A stretch of DNA of 64,000 nucleotides from Schistocephalus solidus (Eukaryota; Platyhelminthes; Cestoda; Diphyllobothriidea; Diphyllobothriidae): positions 62,001 through 126,000 of the forward strand of contig WEDG01001391.1 of assembly GCA_017591395.1 (NCBI GenBank), given 5' to 3'. Below the pieces are notes generated by a model that did not search any database, was not told where the DNA came from, and was given only the letters and a program-made list of their open reading frames with translations. Positions 35,346 through 49,199 of the stretch are shown piece by piece. The number at the start of each line of letters is the position of its first letter. The stretch's first letter is position 1. The position numbers and the translations under genes were made by a program.

Positions 35346-38300
35346 ATCGTAGGCTGAATAAAATTACAGGGCTTCGGCTTTCAATTAGGCTAGCGGGGGT
35401 CCAATGAGTCGTCCGGTATAAGCAGCTACACTTTTTTCTGCTTTCAAACGTTTCACCTAATACTCAATAACGGTTGTCCACTCAGTAGTTTAAAGAACAG
35501 TGCAGTATTGTCATCGTATTTCGCTTCTGGCTTTCCACAGAAATTAAAATGCAAATTCGAAAATAATGCTTCAAGACAAACCCTTTTTAAACTTTATGCG
35601 AAAAATGATACGAATGTTTGAGCTGAAATGCTGCAACTTCTTCTAAATAACCGAATCAAATTCCTAGCTGCCAAGAAGCAGTCACTAGTGTACGATTGTT
35701 GCTTGATTTAACACACGTGCCAAAATTACAGAAAGTTGCTTCACCCATTTTTATGCCCTGTACGATATACCTGCTAGGTATTCGGCTTATCAATGTGTGC
35801 CCCAAATTTCCCTACCTGGATTCTGGTATACATATAAGGGACTGGCTAAAGAGATGAGTTAACATAAAGAGTTTGAAGGTTTCTTTGCCCTTTAGGGTGC
35901 AATGAAGCATTTTTCGTGAAAAGCATATTAAAATCATGGGTGTCCATCATCGTTGTTCACGGTGACTGCACTCTGAAGTGAGTTGGCTTAATCCATCTTT
36001 CGGAGGTACCCGTGCTTCGCTTTGTTAATTTTATGCTACCTGCAAGCGAACTTTGAAGCATCAACACAAAAAATAACCTTAAAAGACATACCTGCAGGTT
36101 TTATGATTGCACATCTCCCTAATTTTAAGCCTCCTTTGGAAGCATAAAATGGCCCCATTTTGGCTTTTTGATTTCAGTTAAAAAATAATTTTCAATTCTG
36201 TCTAAAAAATCAAACACTTAGTATCAGGACGGTGTTTGAGCTATAAGTAGTGGACTTTAGGTCTGGCCAGATTGAATGACCGCATGGTTAAACTCGGCTA
36301 TGCACAGTTTGCCCATCACATAAAAAGTGTCCTTCATAAGGAAAGGAGAATAACAGGCGCCAAGCCAGATGGTTGATCAACCCGGAGATTTATATGGTGC
36401 ATAGGCGAGTGAAGGAAAATTATATAATGTAACCTTACTTATGTAAAATGATGGCAGAAAATATAACTATCCACTTTTTCCACCTCAAGCATTGTGATAA
36501 TCACTCCTTCGCCTAGCCTGTTCAGAAAAATGACACGTTTGCATGCAAACTACATTTTTGCATTACTTCATCAGGCAAAATATTTATAAATTTAAGCAAG
36601 AATTTACATTACCATAGAATGGTACAAATTTTTACCGAAATGACTTTTCTTGTCTTAGTTCGGGCATCCGCACTTGCATTTATTTTTAGAAAAAGAGTAA
36701 TATAAGCTCGAGTATTTTTAAGGAAACATGACTTGACGGAATCAATAATTCATTTTTGGTCCGGAGAACAAAGTTTCGAGCCAGCAGATTATTCTTAGCA
36801 AACCGGATCCTTTATAGATTTTTAAGCTAGATTTGCAAATATTTGTGGCGTTGAGTTCTAAATTGCAGTACTAAAGACTTAAGGCAATCTCCTGTTTGAA
36901 GTTGCCGATGTTATCCCGACGTTTGTGAATGCATTATTAGACACCGTCAAACTGCCGGCAGTCTTATTTTCATTTAAACCTTGAAGCATCTGGGAAGATA
37001 ATTTTGAGTGGTCTAGTTTTTTCTTACACCCGAAGTAGAAAAGAAACTCACCCATAATTAACATTTTGAGAAGTATGTCAGTATTAAGATGGTTAATCTT
37101 TTGTGCATTGACAATCGTTCTACGACGCCTTAAAGTAAGAATTGATAGCAAACTCCGTCAAAATATAAATAATGCTGTATGCTCTTACGTTTGCAAGAGA
37201 GAAAAATTGTCGGTATGTTCCAGGAAATTGAAAAAATAATCCAAAATTATTAACTTTTTCTTGGCTTTACCCAAAACATCTTTTCGGTAGGGTGCTGCAT
37301 TAAGGCCCTTTAATATGTTACCGGTTTGGTAAAAATTTGTAAATTGATCAAAAGCACACTTTTCAGTAACTTCGCTACCGAAACCCATTTTTTTGAAAAT
37401 AACTTTTCCTAGTTGGACGAGTTGTCAAATCAAAACACTTAACCATATACGGGAAAAAGAAGGCACGATCACTCACTACTTAAATGAACGTTTGAAGTAA
37501 ATATCTTATTCTAATTGTGGTGACATACATATTCTTCTAAAATACACAAAATAGCATGGTTACCTCCACATCTGCCAATTTACTCAAACTTATTAGTCAC
37601 TTATGAGTCTGCCAACATATGGCCGATTCCAACAGTAAAGTCCTCTTTTTATTGATGAACTACACCCTGGCTACTACAAAAGAGGAACATTAAATTAAGT
37701 TAGTACAGCAAAATTTTCAACAAATTGCCGGACATAATACACTTTAATTCGCATCCGATTTCATATAACGTTGACTCTGTGAGAACGTATAATGAAGTAT
37801 GTATTGAATAATGCATTTAAGGCTCGTGTGCCTAAACAGCTGATATACAAAACCAATAGGTGCTTCTCACACTTGTATATGATTATAAGACAGGTAATTT
37901 TTGCTTTTTCGAACTTTTTGCCTTTCTAAAGAAAACTGTTTGTTGAAATCGCAGAAGTAGTGGTTGTAATTCTTATTTTGTGTTTTCATTTCTTGTGAGG
38001 TCACTTATAATCACCTTAGTGTTTTTATAAATGTATTTGCATTGGTTTAATACTGATTAGGACTTTTTCATTAATTTCAGCATACTTCGGCACAGTGCTG
38101 GAATGTCATCTCTGGAGACTATTTTTAACGGCAAATATAGCGAATCACTATAGTCAATTTGACACCATAAAAGCTATAAACCAGACATCTGCTAACACAT
38201 TGGGTGCTTCATTCCTCTGAGGACTGCCCGTTAGACGATATGGTTCACTTCAAATGTTAACTCTATTATATACTATTTATATAGAACCCGAGAAGCCCCT

Positions 38301-39944
38301 CTTCGAAACATCTGGTCCAATTTGCGCAAGGCAGATTGTGTGGGGCATGTGAGGACCTCCTGTTTAAATTTAGAAATTATTTCGTCTGAACCCACCTCCA
38401 ATCGTCCTGACTCTCTCTTTTCCCCTTATACCAACGGTTGAAGAAAGAAAGATTACGAAATTCTACTACCGCCTTAACTTCACTCATGCGCGATTCAACT
38501 AATGTACGCGCAGCACATTGTGGAACACACGATGAACATCTACGTTCGCACAGTTCGAAACGACCGACAGCAGTCCTTAATGCATACCTTTTTAAATTTC
38601 CTCAGAACCTGTCTACATGTTTGGCCCGAAGCAGTTACTTTAATTTGTTGCTGTATTTTCTGACAAACATGCTGACCACAACTTGGGACGCGTATGCTGG
38701 CTGACCACGATAAATAAATTCTAATCTACAATTGTCCATGTCATCATGTCCATGGCACAAAAACCTTCCACTCTGATCTATTCCAATTCCATTTGTGGCC
38801 TATCCACCTCATTATTCTATCCTAAGGCAAACAATTAATTATGCGTTACCTTGTGTGTTGTAGGATTAACACCAGGGCAGTATAATTAACCAGCTGGCGG
38901 TCTCTTCCATGTTTTAGGAGTGAATCTGAACGCGGCAAGGAGCCATTGAAAGAGCATCAGATGCTAATTACGCACATTTGTGGCTGACCTGCGTGCCTTT
39001 CTTCAAAAGGTTGCGAAATAAACCTGTCACCGTCTTATTATTCTCCCATCGGTCATCGATAATCAAAAGGTTGGAGATAAGGGGACGGAAAGTTACACCA
39101 GCGCAAAAACAAATGGTGACTGGCTGTTTTCTCTGAAAATAATTTCTGAAGTAAAAAATCCGGAGCAGCCATTTTTAGCATTTACATAACACTTACGTTT
39201 TTATAGAATGATTTGGACTTTTTAAATGTAGCAATGCGTCTATCGGAACTTGGTTAATGACGACAAAACCATCTCTTGAATAGAAAAAATCATAAATGGA
39301 CTGACGATGTGAAGCGAGTAAAACGTAAGCGATAAAAACGTTCTTTGACATAAAAACGGGAGGGTATTCACTGGGGGGATATATTTATGTTTGGACATTC
39401 TGAGCGGTTGCGACTCAACTGGCCTATATCTAACCCACCTATAATTATTTCCGAGGCTAATTGTGCAATGAGAGGGGGCGAGCTACGGTTCTTGGGTGAA
39501 GGAAGATGAAACGAATGGTGGCGATCTGTAGAGGAAAAGCTTACAAAGAAGCCATTTAAGTGTTCTCGAGCTTCTTTTGTTTAAGATATTCACCGTGGGA
39601 AAATACTAAGATCAGGTTAGGATTATATGTTAAAAGGCACCGTGGTAATGAAAGGTCACTCGTATGCTTGTAATAAAGCAAAAATGACACAGCGAGGAGC
39701 TGCTTGTGATAGGTCGGCTGTAAACCTGCAAGCATGGTGGCAGCCTGTCGAAACGAAACATTCGGCGTTAGGGATCAGTTTTATGCCCCAGGTAGGATAA
39801 AAGGACAGGCCGCCTCGTTATGCAGGTGGCAATCCATCAACTTTGAAAATACTTGGGTAGAGAATTAGGTTTAGGCCCGGAGCAAAACCTAGATCTGGGG
39901 ACGAGTATATGGTATGTAATCGTGATCAGCAGCAGGCAAAACTA

Positions 39945-40035
39945 ACCCTGAACCTAACCATAAGCATAACCCTTAGATCAAAATTAACCCTAACTATTAG
40001 CTTAACCCAAACCCCTTAACCTAATCCTAACTCGA
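39945..40035 (-). repeat. Degenerate TTAGGG-like tract
   Basis: Plus strand: actaaccctgaacctaacca, then ataacccttag, ttaaccctaact and ccttaacctaatcctaac. A decayed interstitial telomere-like array on the minus strand. Confidence 0.6.
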
Positions 40036-41004
40036 GGAATAACTGAAATGAAAACGCTTCGTCAATAAAGGCAGCAATCAATCTCGCATATGAAACCTAC
40101 CCTGACTGCATACCATATGCAGGCCGATTCAGGATTTTGATTATGTGTAGGGTTTGGAATATAGCTAGCGTGACACTGAGGGTCAGTAGTCAGGTAAAGG
40201 TACGCTTGCTGAAAGTTAACGCAGTATAACCTGAATTAATGTGGAATTTTCTTATTGCAGTGTCTTTCCCGTGAAGGGAATGCACATTACTGATTCCGTC
40301 AAAGCAGCAAGATACTGCCACAAATTCGTGGAGAGATCTGGTAGTTATCCTCTGGGATTAGCGAGGTTTTGTAGTACCTTGGCGATCGGATGTACAGTCC
40401 TCGCTTGGTAGCAAATATGAGCTGCGTCTAACGCGCAGATCCCGAATGCCAACTTTGAACGATGAGTCGGGCCCGCAGACTACTGTGGATTGTGTCGCAC
40501 CTGTCCGTGTGTATTGTTGCGACCTTGCGCATTCACTGACTTCGTAAGTCTCCGAGGCCAAGTGTTTCACCTTCTGAATCTATCTTTTTGCAAATCCATA
40601 TGTTAGGTTACCTCGCAGTGAGAGGATTGACCTTACACGGGATTTTAAGTCTTAGAGTTTCAGGTCACACCAATAGGCCATGGTTGGTTCAGTGCACCTT
40701 GTAAATTACCAGTCCTTCGTGGAGTACCTTAATTTTCATTTCATCTTTATAAATAATAAGCAATGTGGGTTGTAGAGGCCAGCAGTGCATCAACATTTAC
40801 AGAAGATAGCCTAACTGATATAATATCTATATCAGAATTTGAGTTAGTAGAAGAACACGAATTTGAAGATGGTATTTCTGTTTGTTGTATTATATTGATG
40901 CACAATAAGCTTTTTGATAATAAAGAGTTCACTTCTGATTAGTTTCCTGATGAGAAAACGGGAATACATTAGTTAAAATCCGAAGTTTCTTGCAATCGAG
41001 GAAT

Positions 41005-42660
41005 ATTCCTACGCTATTAAAAGCTATGGATCAAAATCAATTTTATGCGCATTACTATGAATGAACATTAATATAAGCTGGAAATTTCTTTTTTGCCCGA
41101 AAATTAGGTGAATACAGGTTTAAGAGATGAATTTTTTTTCGAATTCAGTATAAAAAATTTAGTCTTGCATATTTATGATGTTTTAACCACATAATGCTGT
41201 AATAAGCTTGTGTGAATGTGCTTTGTTTTACCAAACCGATAATAAGAAACCTTTAAACGCGCATATATACGAGACGCGATGACCCGCTGCCACTTTTCGC
41301 TGTCATGGCATACGCGAAGACTGCAAAGGCATTTGCGGTCTGCAGTTGACTATAAAGGAATAATGAAACTTGAAACTGAAGGGGCAGAAGATTTACGTTT
41401 TATCGCAAAATCCTCGTCCATATTCGACCACTCTCTTGAGCGTTTTTAGTCTTAGCATATGACTAAGAAGTAAGAAAATATATCGAAAAACGCTCCAATA
41501 GAAAGAGAGACGTGAGCTCTTTAATTTTCTAGCAAATTTTGTTATCCCTTCTTTTGCGCTAAGTTGAAAAACTGGTCGAATTTTCACAGTTTTTTTTCAC
41601 TTCAACTTGGAAAAAGTTAAATACGCAGACATTGGATAGCAAAACTTCTAATTAGAGCACTTTTTAAAGAGGTAAATTATTATAGATTTTTCAAACTAAT
41701 TATAGTCATATACGTTTCCGGTACGTAAAGTTTTTCTTGGCAGCGAGTGTTCATCTTTGAGTGAGTGTACAAATATGACACAGACGACCATCTGCATTAG
41801 AAAAAACGTCCCAAAAAGTGGTTACTTCAGTAAATGCTTTTAATAAACATCTTATTTTTGAAGGTTTTACCAAACACATCGATCGGAATAAACATTTATG
41901 GGTGTTCGACTGATGACACTAAAAATCATTTAGAATGAACCCACTTTCACAGACGATTTGAAGCTTACCGTAATAGTAAACCTGAAATGGTTATAAAGAA
42001 AATTTAACAATAGCAAAGTCATCTTTATATACACAAAATGGTACGTAAACGATTGCACCTGACGATTCTATTTAAATTTATTAGTCAGTGTCTGGCCTGT
42101 GAACATGTAATTTTATGAAATACTATATTCCTCTGACGACTTTATCGGTGCAATCAAGCGAAACTCTGCATTGCCTTGGTCAAGTGCATCTAAGACCATT
42201 TAAAAAGGGAAGAATAATGCCAGTTCTCACAGAAACGGTGTTGGAATATACACTCGAATGTAAAGCTACTTGATGATGGCCATATTTTAAGTTGTGCTTA
42301 ATATAGATGCCTTTGTATGTGCAAAACTATGAAAAAGACAATTTTGAAAAGTAATTCTAGTTTTGATCCTTTATTTATGGTTTAGTTTCATGAACAGGCT
42401 TCCTTCTCATTTAAAACTTCATTTTACTCAACGAGATTGATTTTAACCTTGTCGTGATTTGCAAATTTTTAAAAAATTAGTATAACTAGACAATGTTATA
42501 TTAATTTGTAAACCACTATAAGCCTTATTTTTCCTAGCGATCGATTATTTATTTATGTAAGACTTTGGAGGACGCAGCTTTGTCTGATTTCGCGTAACGG
42601 GCCGTAACTCATGAAATCCATCCAATTTAATGAGTTAGGCCAGTTACTGTATCAAAAAAT
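41005..42660 (+). repeat. R1 dispersed repeat, copy 2
   Basis: Colinear with 19415-21110 in the same orientation over about 1.65 kb (see that copy for shared points). Both copies have many small indels. Non-coding and of unknown class. Confidence 0.7.
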
Positions 42661-44232
42661 AAAATACCGATACTTCTGTCTGCGTCCAGCTATCTAAATG
42701 TCGTTTGCGCCGTTTACAGTGCCATAACAATGAAATTTGGACACATGAGAGGAGGCAGATGAGATCTGTAAAGGTCACCAGGGTGTATTATTTCCCCAGA
42801 GGAATGGAGTTCCTCATAGAGAATTTGGTAAGTGCACTGCAAGGATTGTGGTGGACTTGTAATTAGTGTTCAGGAGATCGGCAAACACAATAAAATGGCA
42901 GACCCTCAATGGCAAAAATGCAGTTAACCTCAAAATGCAATTGCTCAAAAAAGGATTTAATGCCGCACTCATATACACTACAGAGACCACTTACCATAGT
43001 CATAGTACAATTACTAGCTAAAAGCACAGACACTCGTGTTGAACTGATATTTAGCTGCTGCATAACGCAGCTGCGAGTGGTCAGGCTCATCAATGGTAAC
43101 AGCGTTCCCCATTTCCAGCGTTCCCCCTAGGCTACAATTCTGATTGTTGATTGATTGCTGCTGAATGCCAGTTCGTAGCTAATGAATATTAAGCGGTTAT
43201 TTCACCGTAGATGATGGATTTAGGCAAATATATTCATGTGAAAATTTCGGATTGAGTGTGTAAAGGATTGTTCCGAGGAATTTACTTCAGGTTCGATCAC
43301 TTCTCACCTCGGGAATAAAAAAGTACACGGCAGTGAGCCGGAAGACAAGATCGTTGCCTACCCACACACGTTTAATATCTATCCGGGAATTTCGTCAACT
43401 GCTGGAGTCATTGGCAAGCTGTTTAAAAACAACCCTTATTTTTTGAACGCTCTTCTGATTCGAGAACGTCTGACAATCTGTTAGGCACTTTCTTACGCCA
43501 GTGAGTGTTGGAAGTGCACAACAACTGGAGCAACCATAATGTGCTAATTCAGCAGATAAAAAAGCAAGCTGTTTAAGACAGAATATCTAACATTATGTAC
43601 AGGACCTGCTGCCATTCGTGTAGGGTGAAATACGTCCGAGAAACTGGGATATGAATCTTGCCGCAGCAGCAGCGCGAAGAGATGACACCATCTCTAAAGT
43701 CGCAGTTCATTTGACACCGCCAAATTTGACGTCGCAAAGTTCTTCTGCGGAATGACAGCCAGTTAGACAACCAGTTGGTGATGTCGTACCCTCTGCTTCC
43801 CACTCCACCAGAAGGCGCAATATCCATCCACCGCTTGATCTTATTTTCTGAGACGTTGCTTGCGCTGGGTAATTAGTCATACGGGAAGAATGTGAACGAA
43901 TCTAACTTCCTGTTGTCACTATAAGCGTAAATGCGTGTGCCATGAAGTGACTGGGAAGATGGGGAGCCTGGCGCTGGAATGATGATCGTATTCACTCAGA
44001 TCTGAATATGAATCCGAATCATCAGGCAATCGATATTATGATTCGAAAGATTAAGAATCGATCTCAATTACTTCCACTGAGCTTATTGGCAAACCGAATT
44101 CCCGGTTCATTTTCACACTGACAATTAATACAAGTGATGAAAATGTAAAAAAGCAGCAAATCATATCGACGAGAGTCTTGTTACCAAAGTTGGTAAACTT
44201 GCTGGAGCTTGAGTGGTGTATAAGGTCCTGAC

Positions 44233-44405
44233 CTTTCCCAAACAGGTGGCGTCCAAATAACTTTGATTATTGGCAGTTGCTTTGTCAAAATCTGGTTTAA
44301 AGTGAACTTGCCGGAAAACCTCACGTAATTCAGGTCGTAAGAATCGTACACGAAATTTTGCAGCTGATATTGCAGAGGTTTCCTGTAAATGTGAGCCAAG
44401 TACAA
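44233..44405 (-). other. Unassigned possible exon
   Basis: A good acceptor (cacaatcttcttacaccag|) and a donor GGAAAG|GTCAGG enclose 173 nt with two open frames. One reads LYLAHIYRKPLQYQLQNFVY, the other SHLQETSAISAAKFRVRFLR. Neither fits the DPP-like gene, which joins directly across this intron in sequence and phase. It could be a nested minus-strand gene's exon, retroelement debris or chance. I do not recognise the product. Confidence 0.25.
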
Positions 44406-47400
44406 CTGGTGTAAGAAGATTGTGTTTTAGAAATGTGAAAAAGAACCACAATCAAAATATTCAAATAGATGTCTGAATCGACGTGGTTAGTGACGTACTA
44501 CTCATAAGCTTGCCAACTGTATGTCAACGGGGAAGGGAGTTAGCGTCCGACGCTTTCAGTTACTCTGCTTTTAAACGGATTAATTGTGGAATGATTTATG
44601 CTTAAAACGCCAAAATTGAAATATTTTGGTCTCATCGTGGTTTGCGCTTACTCTGCAGTTCGCCACATAAATATCATTTGAAAGGCTTCTTCCTGGCGCA
44701 CGACAGCCCTTTACTCAAAATAACATCAGTCAACATAATAAAAGTATGACGTTTCTGAATTAAAACATAACACGACGAGTGTCAGATTCTTGGCGAAGCC
44801 AGTGAGGATTGAATAATAAATTTATATTATTATGCTCCACTGTGATTAAAAGTTTCTAGATACTGGAAAACTTATTATTGAAGTGCTTAGGCATGCTATT
44901 GCGCGAGTAATATATGCACCCAAGAGATATAACTGTTCTGATGCCCATTAAGTACTTGGTTGTTTCCATGGAATAACGATATGGGCTAAATGTGGGTTAC
45001 ACGGCTTCCTAGGAAGAAATAAATTTCGATTAGGTCGCAGTGTTGGCCAACTGGCCATTTAAGCTGAGAAGTGCGATGCCATGAACGATCGGTGATCGGT
45101 CATCAAAGAAGGAAGTTGAGAATGGTTAAATAAATAATCTATCTGAAAATTCATGAGAATAATTGCCGATAAACTGTCTTTCTAATACTTCTAAGGGTTT
45201 ACTTGTTTTTGGTAGACTGGAACGATTTAAATCGAATTTTCAATCTTCTAAACCATGATTGCGCTTGAATCCACAGCAGAAAATGTTGTGCTACGAAAAT
45301 GTTATGCTTATTAAGAGGAGTTAATCGCGCATGAATGATGAAATCTGCCTTGGATAGCCAAGAATTTAACTGGTTGATTGCATATGTCACCAGAGGTTGA
45401 GTGGATAGCCATGAACATCAATGGAAAAGTTGGTGCTCTTTGACAAAGCCTTGTTATTCACGTGACATAAGTGCAGATTGTACAAACACCTGCCCTTTAC
45501 GTTACTTTGTCGCATACTCCCACCGAGTTTGTCATATATATAATGGCATACACGTGTAGGTTGAATATTGATAAAAGCCTCGTAAAGATTTCTTATCAAA
45601 TTGTCTGCATTAGTACAGTACATGTAGATTTGTTGCACAGTCAGGTGGAAAAATATAAGAGCTGGTCGACGTTTGCCATGCAGAAATATAATCGGTGAGG
45701 GTGATTAGAAATCACATCTACCTCGGCAGTAATTGGTTTAACGAGGTAAGTTAAAACAAAATATTTAATAGTAGTGCAGCGAAGGCCGTGAGGAGAATGT
45801 CAAGCAACTAATGATGCTTTTCGTCTCTGAGGAAGGAAATATGCCAGCTCAAGACATGCTCATTTTAGTTTGTTTATAATTTCTAGCGAAATTTTATGAT
45901 TGAAATTGCGTTTAACGTGTTTTTTGGTGGCAGGAAGTCTGTATTGTTAAGTATGTTTTTGTAGTACCTTGCAAATTAATTTGCAGTAAAGACAATATCA
46001 GTTTTGCTCCAGAGCTATTTTGCAGATAGAAGCAAGCACTTAAAACCATATAAGCGTCGAGTTATTAAGTTTCATCCTAAAAGTACCTTTTCCTTCTCAC
46101 ATCTCAACGCGGCAACAAATAAAGTAAAATAATTTTTTTCTACTCAATGCTCAGCCCCACTGACTGGCGTACTGTTACTTCTTGAATTAACCTCCTTTTC
46201 TGACTTAACGCTGACTCAAGAAACGAGGCTATTCAGACCGTCGCTGAGTACCTGTTCGACTGAAAATCAAATATCTCAGAGGAATAACTTCTTTGTTTCA
46301 GCGATCACAACTAGTTCTTCTGAAAGCGGTTTTATTGAGTAAACAACGACTTTGACAAAGTCCCGTAGAAAAGCCACGTGGGAACAGACCAGGTGAACAC
46401 TAGGGTTCTCCGATTTCTACCTACTTGCCTGTAACTACGTTATATAAAACAAGGTGTATGAGCGGCTTTGCAAATACCCTAGAAAATAGTGATTTGAACT
46501 GGCTCTAATTATTATGTTTTTTGTTTTGTTTTCAGGCTTTCCAAATCATTCATGTAAATGAACGATCTAGCTACGTTAAGAGTTGTTATCTATCTGCTCA
46601 TTGGATACATGTGAATAGTACCCATATTTTAATGAATGCTGATATATGTTTTTTTGGGCTACGCTTGATTTTAAGTCGACAAGGCAAAGCACCCAGATGA
46701 TGTCTTCCATAAAATATGTAAGAACCTTTTGGAATGAGAAAGCAGTGAAGAGAAGTGGAAATTTATTGTTAACGAAAGCGAAACAAAACTGTGAAAAATG
46801 TAAAAGTAAACGAGTTAGACAACGCTGTCTTGCATACAGCTAAAGTTGTTTAATTTAAAACCAGCAGCTGGATCTTATGAACTCACTATCGATTAAACAA
46901 GTTTCAGCGTCGTGGTTTTTGTGTGCACCCCTTTTTTGATGAAACAGCGATGAAATGTTCCCCAAAATATACTTTTTAATGAAAATATTACGCAGGAGAC
47001 GCCAATTTGAAAAAATTAGAGTTAAAAACGACGGATGTATTCCAATATGGCTCTATTGGCCGTTCGCTTTCCCCCATCGACAGTGAAGCACGTGGACAAG
47101 CTGATACTTCAACCTATTTGGACCTACCTCGTGATCCCATTCTTATTTCGGCTCTACTGACAAAAAGGCAAATTCGGTTACGGATAAGTGGCTAATGCAC
47201 AACTTTCCCGAACTTAGAGGCTTAGTGTCATGCGCGGATAATATAATCTAGCAGCGGTAAGCAGTGATTTTAAATTAGATGCGTCGTCGGCTGCTTTCTT
47301 GATTTGAGCCTTATACCCAGCTTCCACTTAAGAATTCCTTTTTAATCAACGGTTGGAAAGAAACCATACTGAGCACTTGCTTGTGGCTGGAAGCACTATG

Positions 47401-47459
47401 GACAGTACAAACATTTAAGAAAGGTGCAGAGCTGAAAATTCTCGAAGTCGCCCCTTAGG

Positions 47460-47530
47460 ATGAGATGATGATGCTGATGGTGTGGTGGTAGTTGTGATAG
47501 TGGTTGTAGTGGTGTTGGTATGGTATTAGA
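47460..47530 (+). repeat. TGG/GTG-rich low-complexity tract
   Basis: gatgagatgatgatgctgat then ggtgtggtggtagttgtgat and similar words form an imperfect trinucleotide-rich stretch. Simple sequence only. Confidence 0.7.
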
Positions 47531-49071
47531 AGTCACAACAATATAGGTCATGGTATTCTTGTCCATGTACAAGGTTTTAAGGTTATTTCAAGGAAATTAG
47601 AACATGTTTTGAGCAGTAAAAGACATAATGCAAGATAATGGCATATTAAAGTTGCAAAAATTCCCATAATTGCTGGGTACAGGAGAACCACCAGATCACG
47701 TATTATAAGATATTTGATAACGAAGATGAATCATTTGGGTAAATTTAATAAGGATAGCTGATAGCATAGCAATCAGGGCAACAAAGAGCCCCATTAAGAA
47801 TTTGGCAAGACAAACTCCTCAATGCAGATGATAGGAAGGAGATTGGATTTTTCTATATAAGGACATTACGCACCCAAGGTTTTGGATTATTTTCGAACCA
47901 TTACCAGAAGCAAAACCAGTAGTATTATTATTAGAAAAAATAGTAATAGAAGGAGTGCTAGTAGACACAGAGGGCGTGCGACCTTTACGGAACGACATCA
48001 GTTTGTAATTTTAAGTTGAACCCGGTCGAATGTCTCGCCAAGCGGTGGTGGGGGGAGAGGGGCAAACCACGTTAGTCGCTAGTACTGTTGTCGGCAACAC
48101 TAGTAGTGAGCCAAATGTATGTCTTTTTGGTATGTTCACAATGAAATTTCGGTGCTGGGAATATAACCACTGACAATATCTTTAAGAGAGGTTAACACCT
48201 GCGATGAATGCGTGAGTCCCTAAGTTAGTTGTAATTTCTTATATGGGACCCCAGAAAGGACACGGGAAGAGGGACCAAGCATTAAAACAGGCAGCCTTGC
48301 ACCAAATTCATGGCAAACTAAGGCTTTGGTCAAGGTTATGGTTAAGTTTCGAATAGAGAAATATTTACCCCTTATGGAATACAGCGCAATACCACCTTTA
48401 TTACGCATACGCATTCCTGTTAAAAATTCCTGTCTGAGGGAGCCAGAAAAGCAATTTCAACTGGTTATGTTATTAGGTATCTTATGACACAGCAACTGCA
48501 TCAATTGTGCTAACTCACGCTTCTCATAATTTTGAACAGGAATCCATAACGTTAGTTAGATGAAAACCTGAGTCCTAGTTACAATTTGTCAATTTTGCGA
48601 TTACTTGCAAAGATAAAATGGACCGACATTTTTTTCCTGTCATAAAGACAAACAATTAATCGCAATTCCCAGGTGAGCTGGATATATTTTGCTTTTTGTT
48701 ACTTGCAGGAAAAATTGACTGTAAATGTCATTGTGCCTGAGGACATAACAATAAACAAAGCAACAGGCAAAAAGTCAAGGAGACTGGCCGCTTTTAACGA
48801 TATGCACACAGGTTAGAACTGGCATCGAGATAGTACAAATTATGAAAGCTTTGTACCTGTGAACCAATAAGCATTTACATCGTGTTTTCTGCCCTCCTTG
48901 TTGCTCGACAAGATACGCAAAAAATACATGATTGCAAAGTAACATATAACTTTTTGAAAATAAATAAGAGATGGAGTTCTATGTTTTCAAAAAGAAATGA
49001 ATGTATGTAAGATATATTCGACTAATAGAACAGTTAACCGATTTTCTCTGAATTGGATTCTTGGTTCTTAC

Positions 49072-49199
49072 CTGAGCAGGTGTCTTGATCCCTCCACCTT
49101 GTACTCGCTGGTAAATATAATCACCTCGTTAGAGATGAACTCCAAGGTTTGAACGTCATAGTCTCTTGGGGAGATCCACTGTAATCGGCTTGGCGAGAT
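49072..49199 (-). CDS. DPP-IV-like gene, propeller exon with FISNE motif
   Basis: A 128-nt exon with acceptor ttgccttttag| and donor CAG|GTAAGAACC. Only one frame is open (42 codons plus 2 nt); the other two have stops. The translation includes LQWISPRDYDVQTLEFISNE, which matches in spacing the DPP4 segment [21 protein letters not shown] of the last propeller blades. It ends GSRHLL, like the family's GRNLYKI. Phase 2 at its end joins the single leading base of 33387-33835 to give Arg. The joined reading then runs directly into CLTC, as the family runs into CLSC. This junction is the strongest single argument that these exons belong to one gene. Confidence 0.85.

Larger units (their letters stand above)
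33836..49071 (-). other. Long intron
   Basis: Intron between 49072-49199 and 33387-33835. It holds a SINE-like unit (35166-35345), a telomere-like tract (39945-40035), R1 copy 2 (41005-42660), an unassigned possible exon (44233-44405) and a GTG-rich tract (47460-47530). The remaining DNA, including 36000-38900 and 42700-44100, shows no supported gene. Confidence 0.45.

Noticed and set aside
43573..43827. 84-codon minus-strand frame
   Set aside because: No motif and no coherent exon borders. Likely chance in a less AT-rich patch.
45199..45698. Adjacent minus-strand frames that look like decayed coding
   Set aside because: No family could be named and the frames are broken. Not enough to call a pseudogene.
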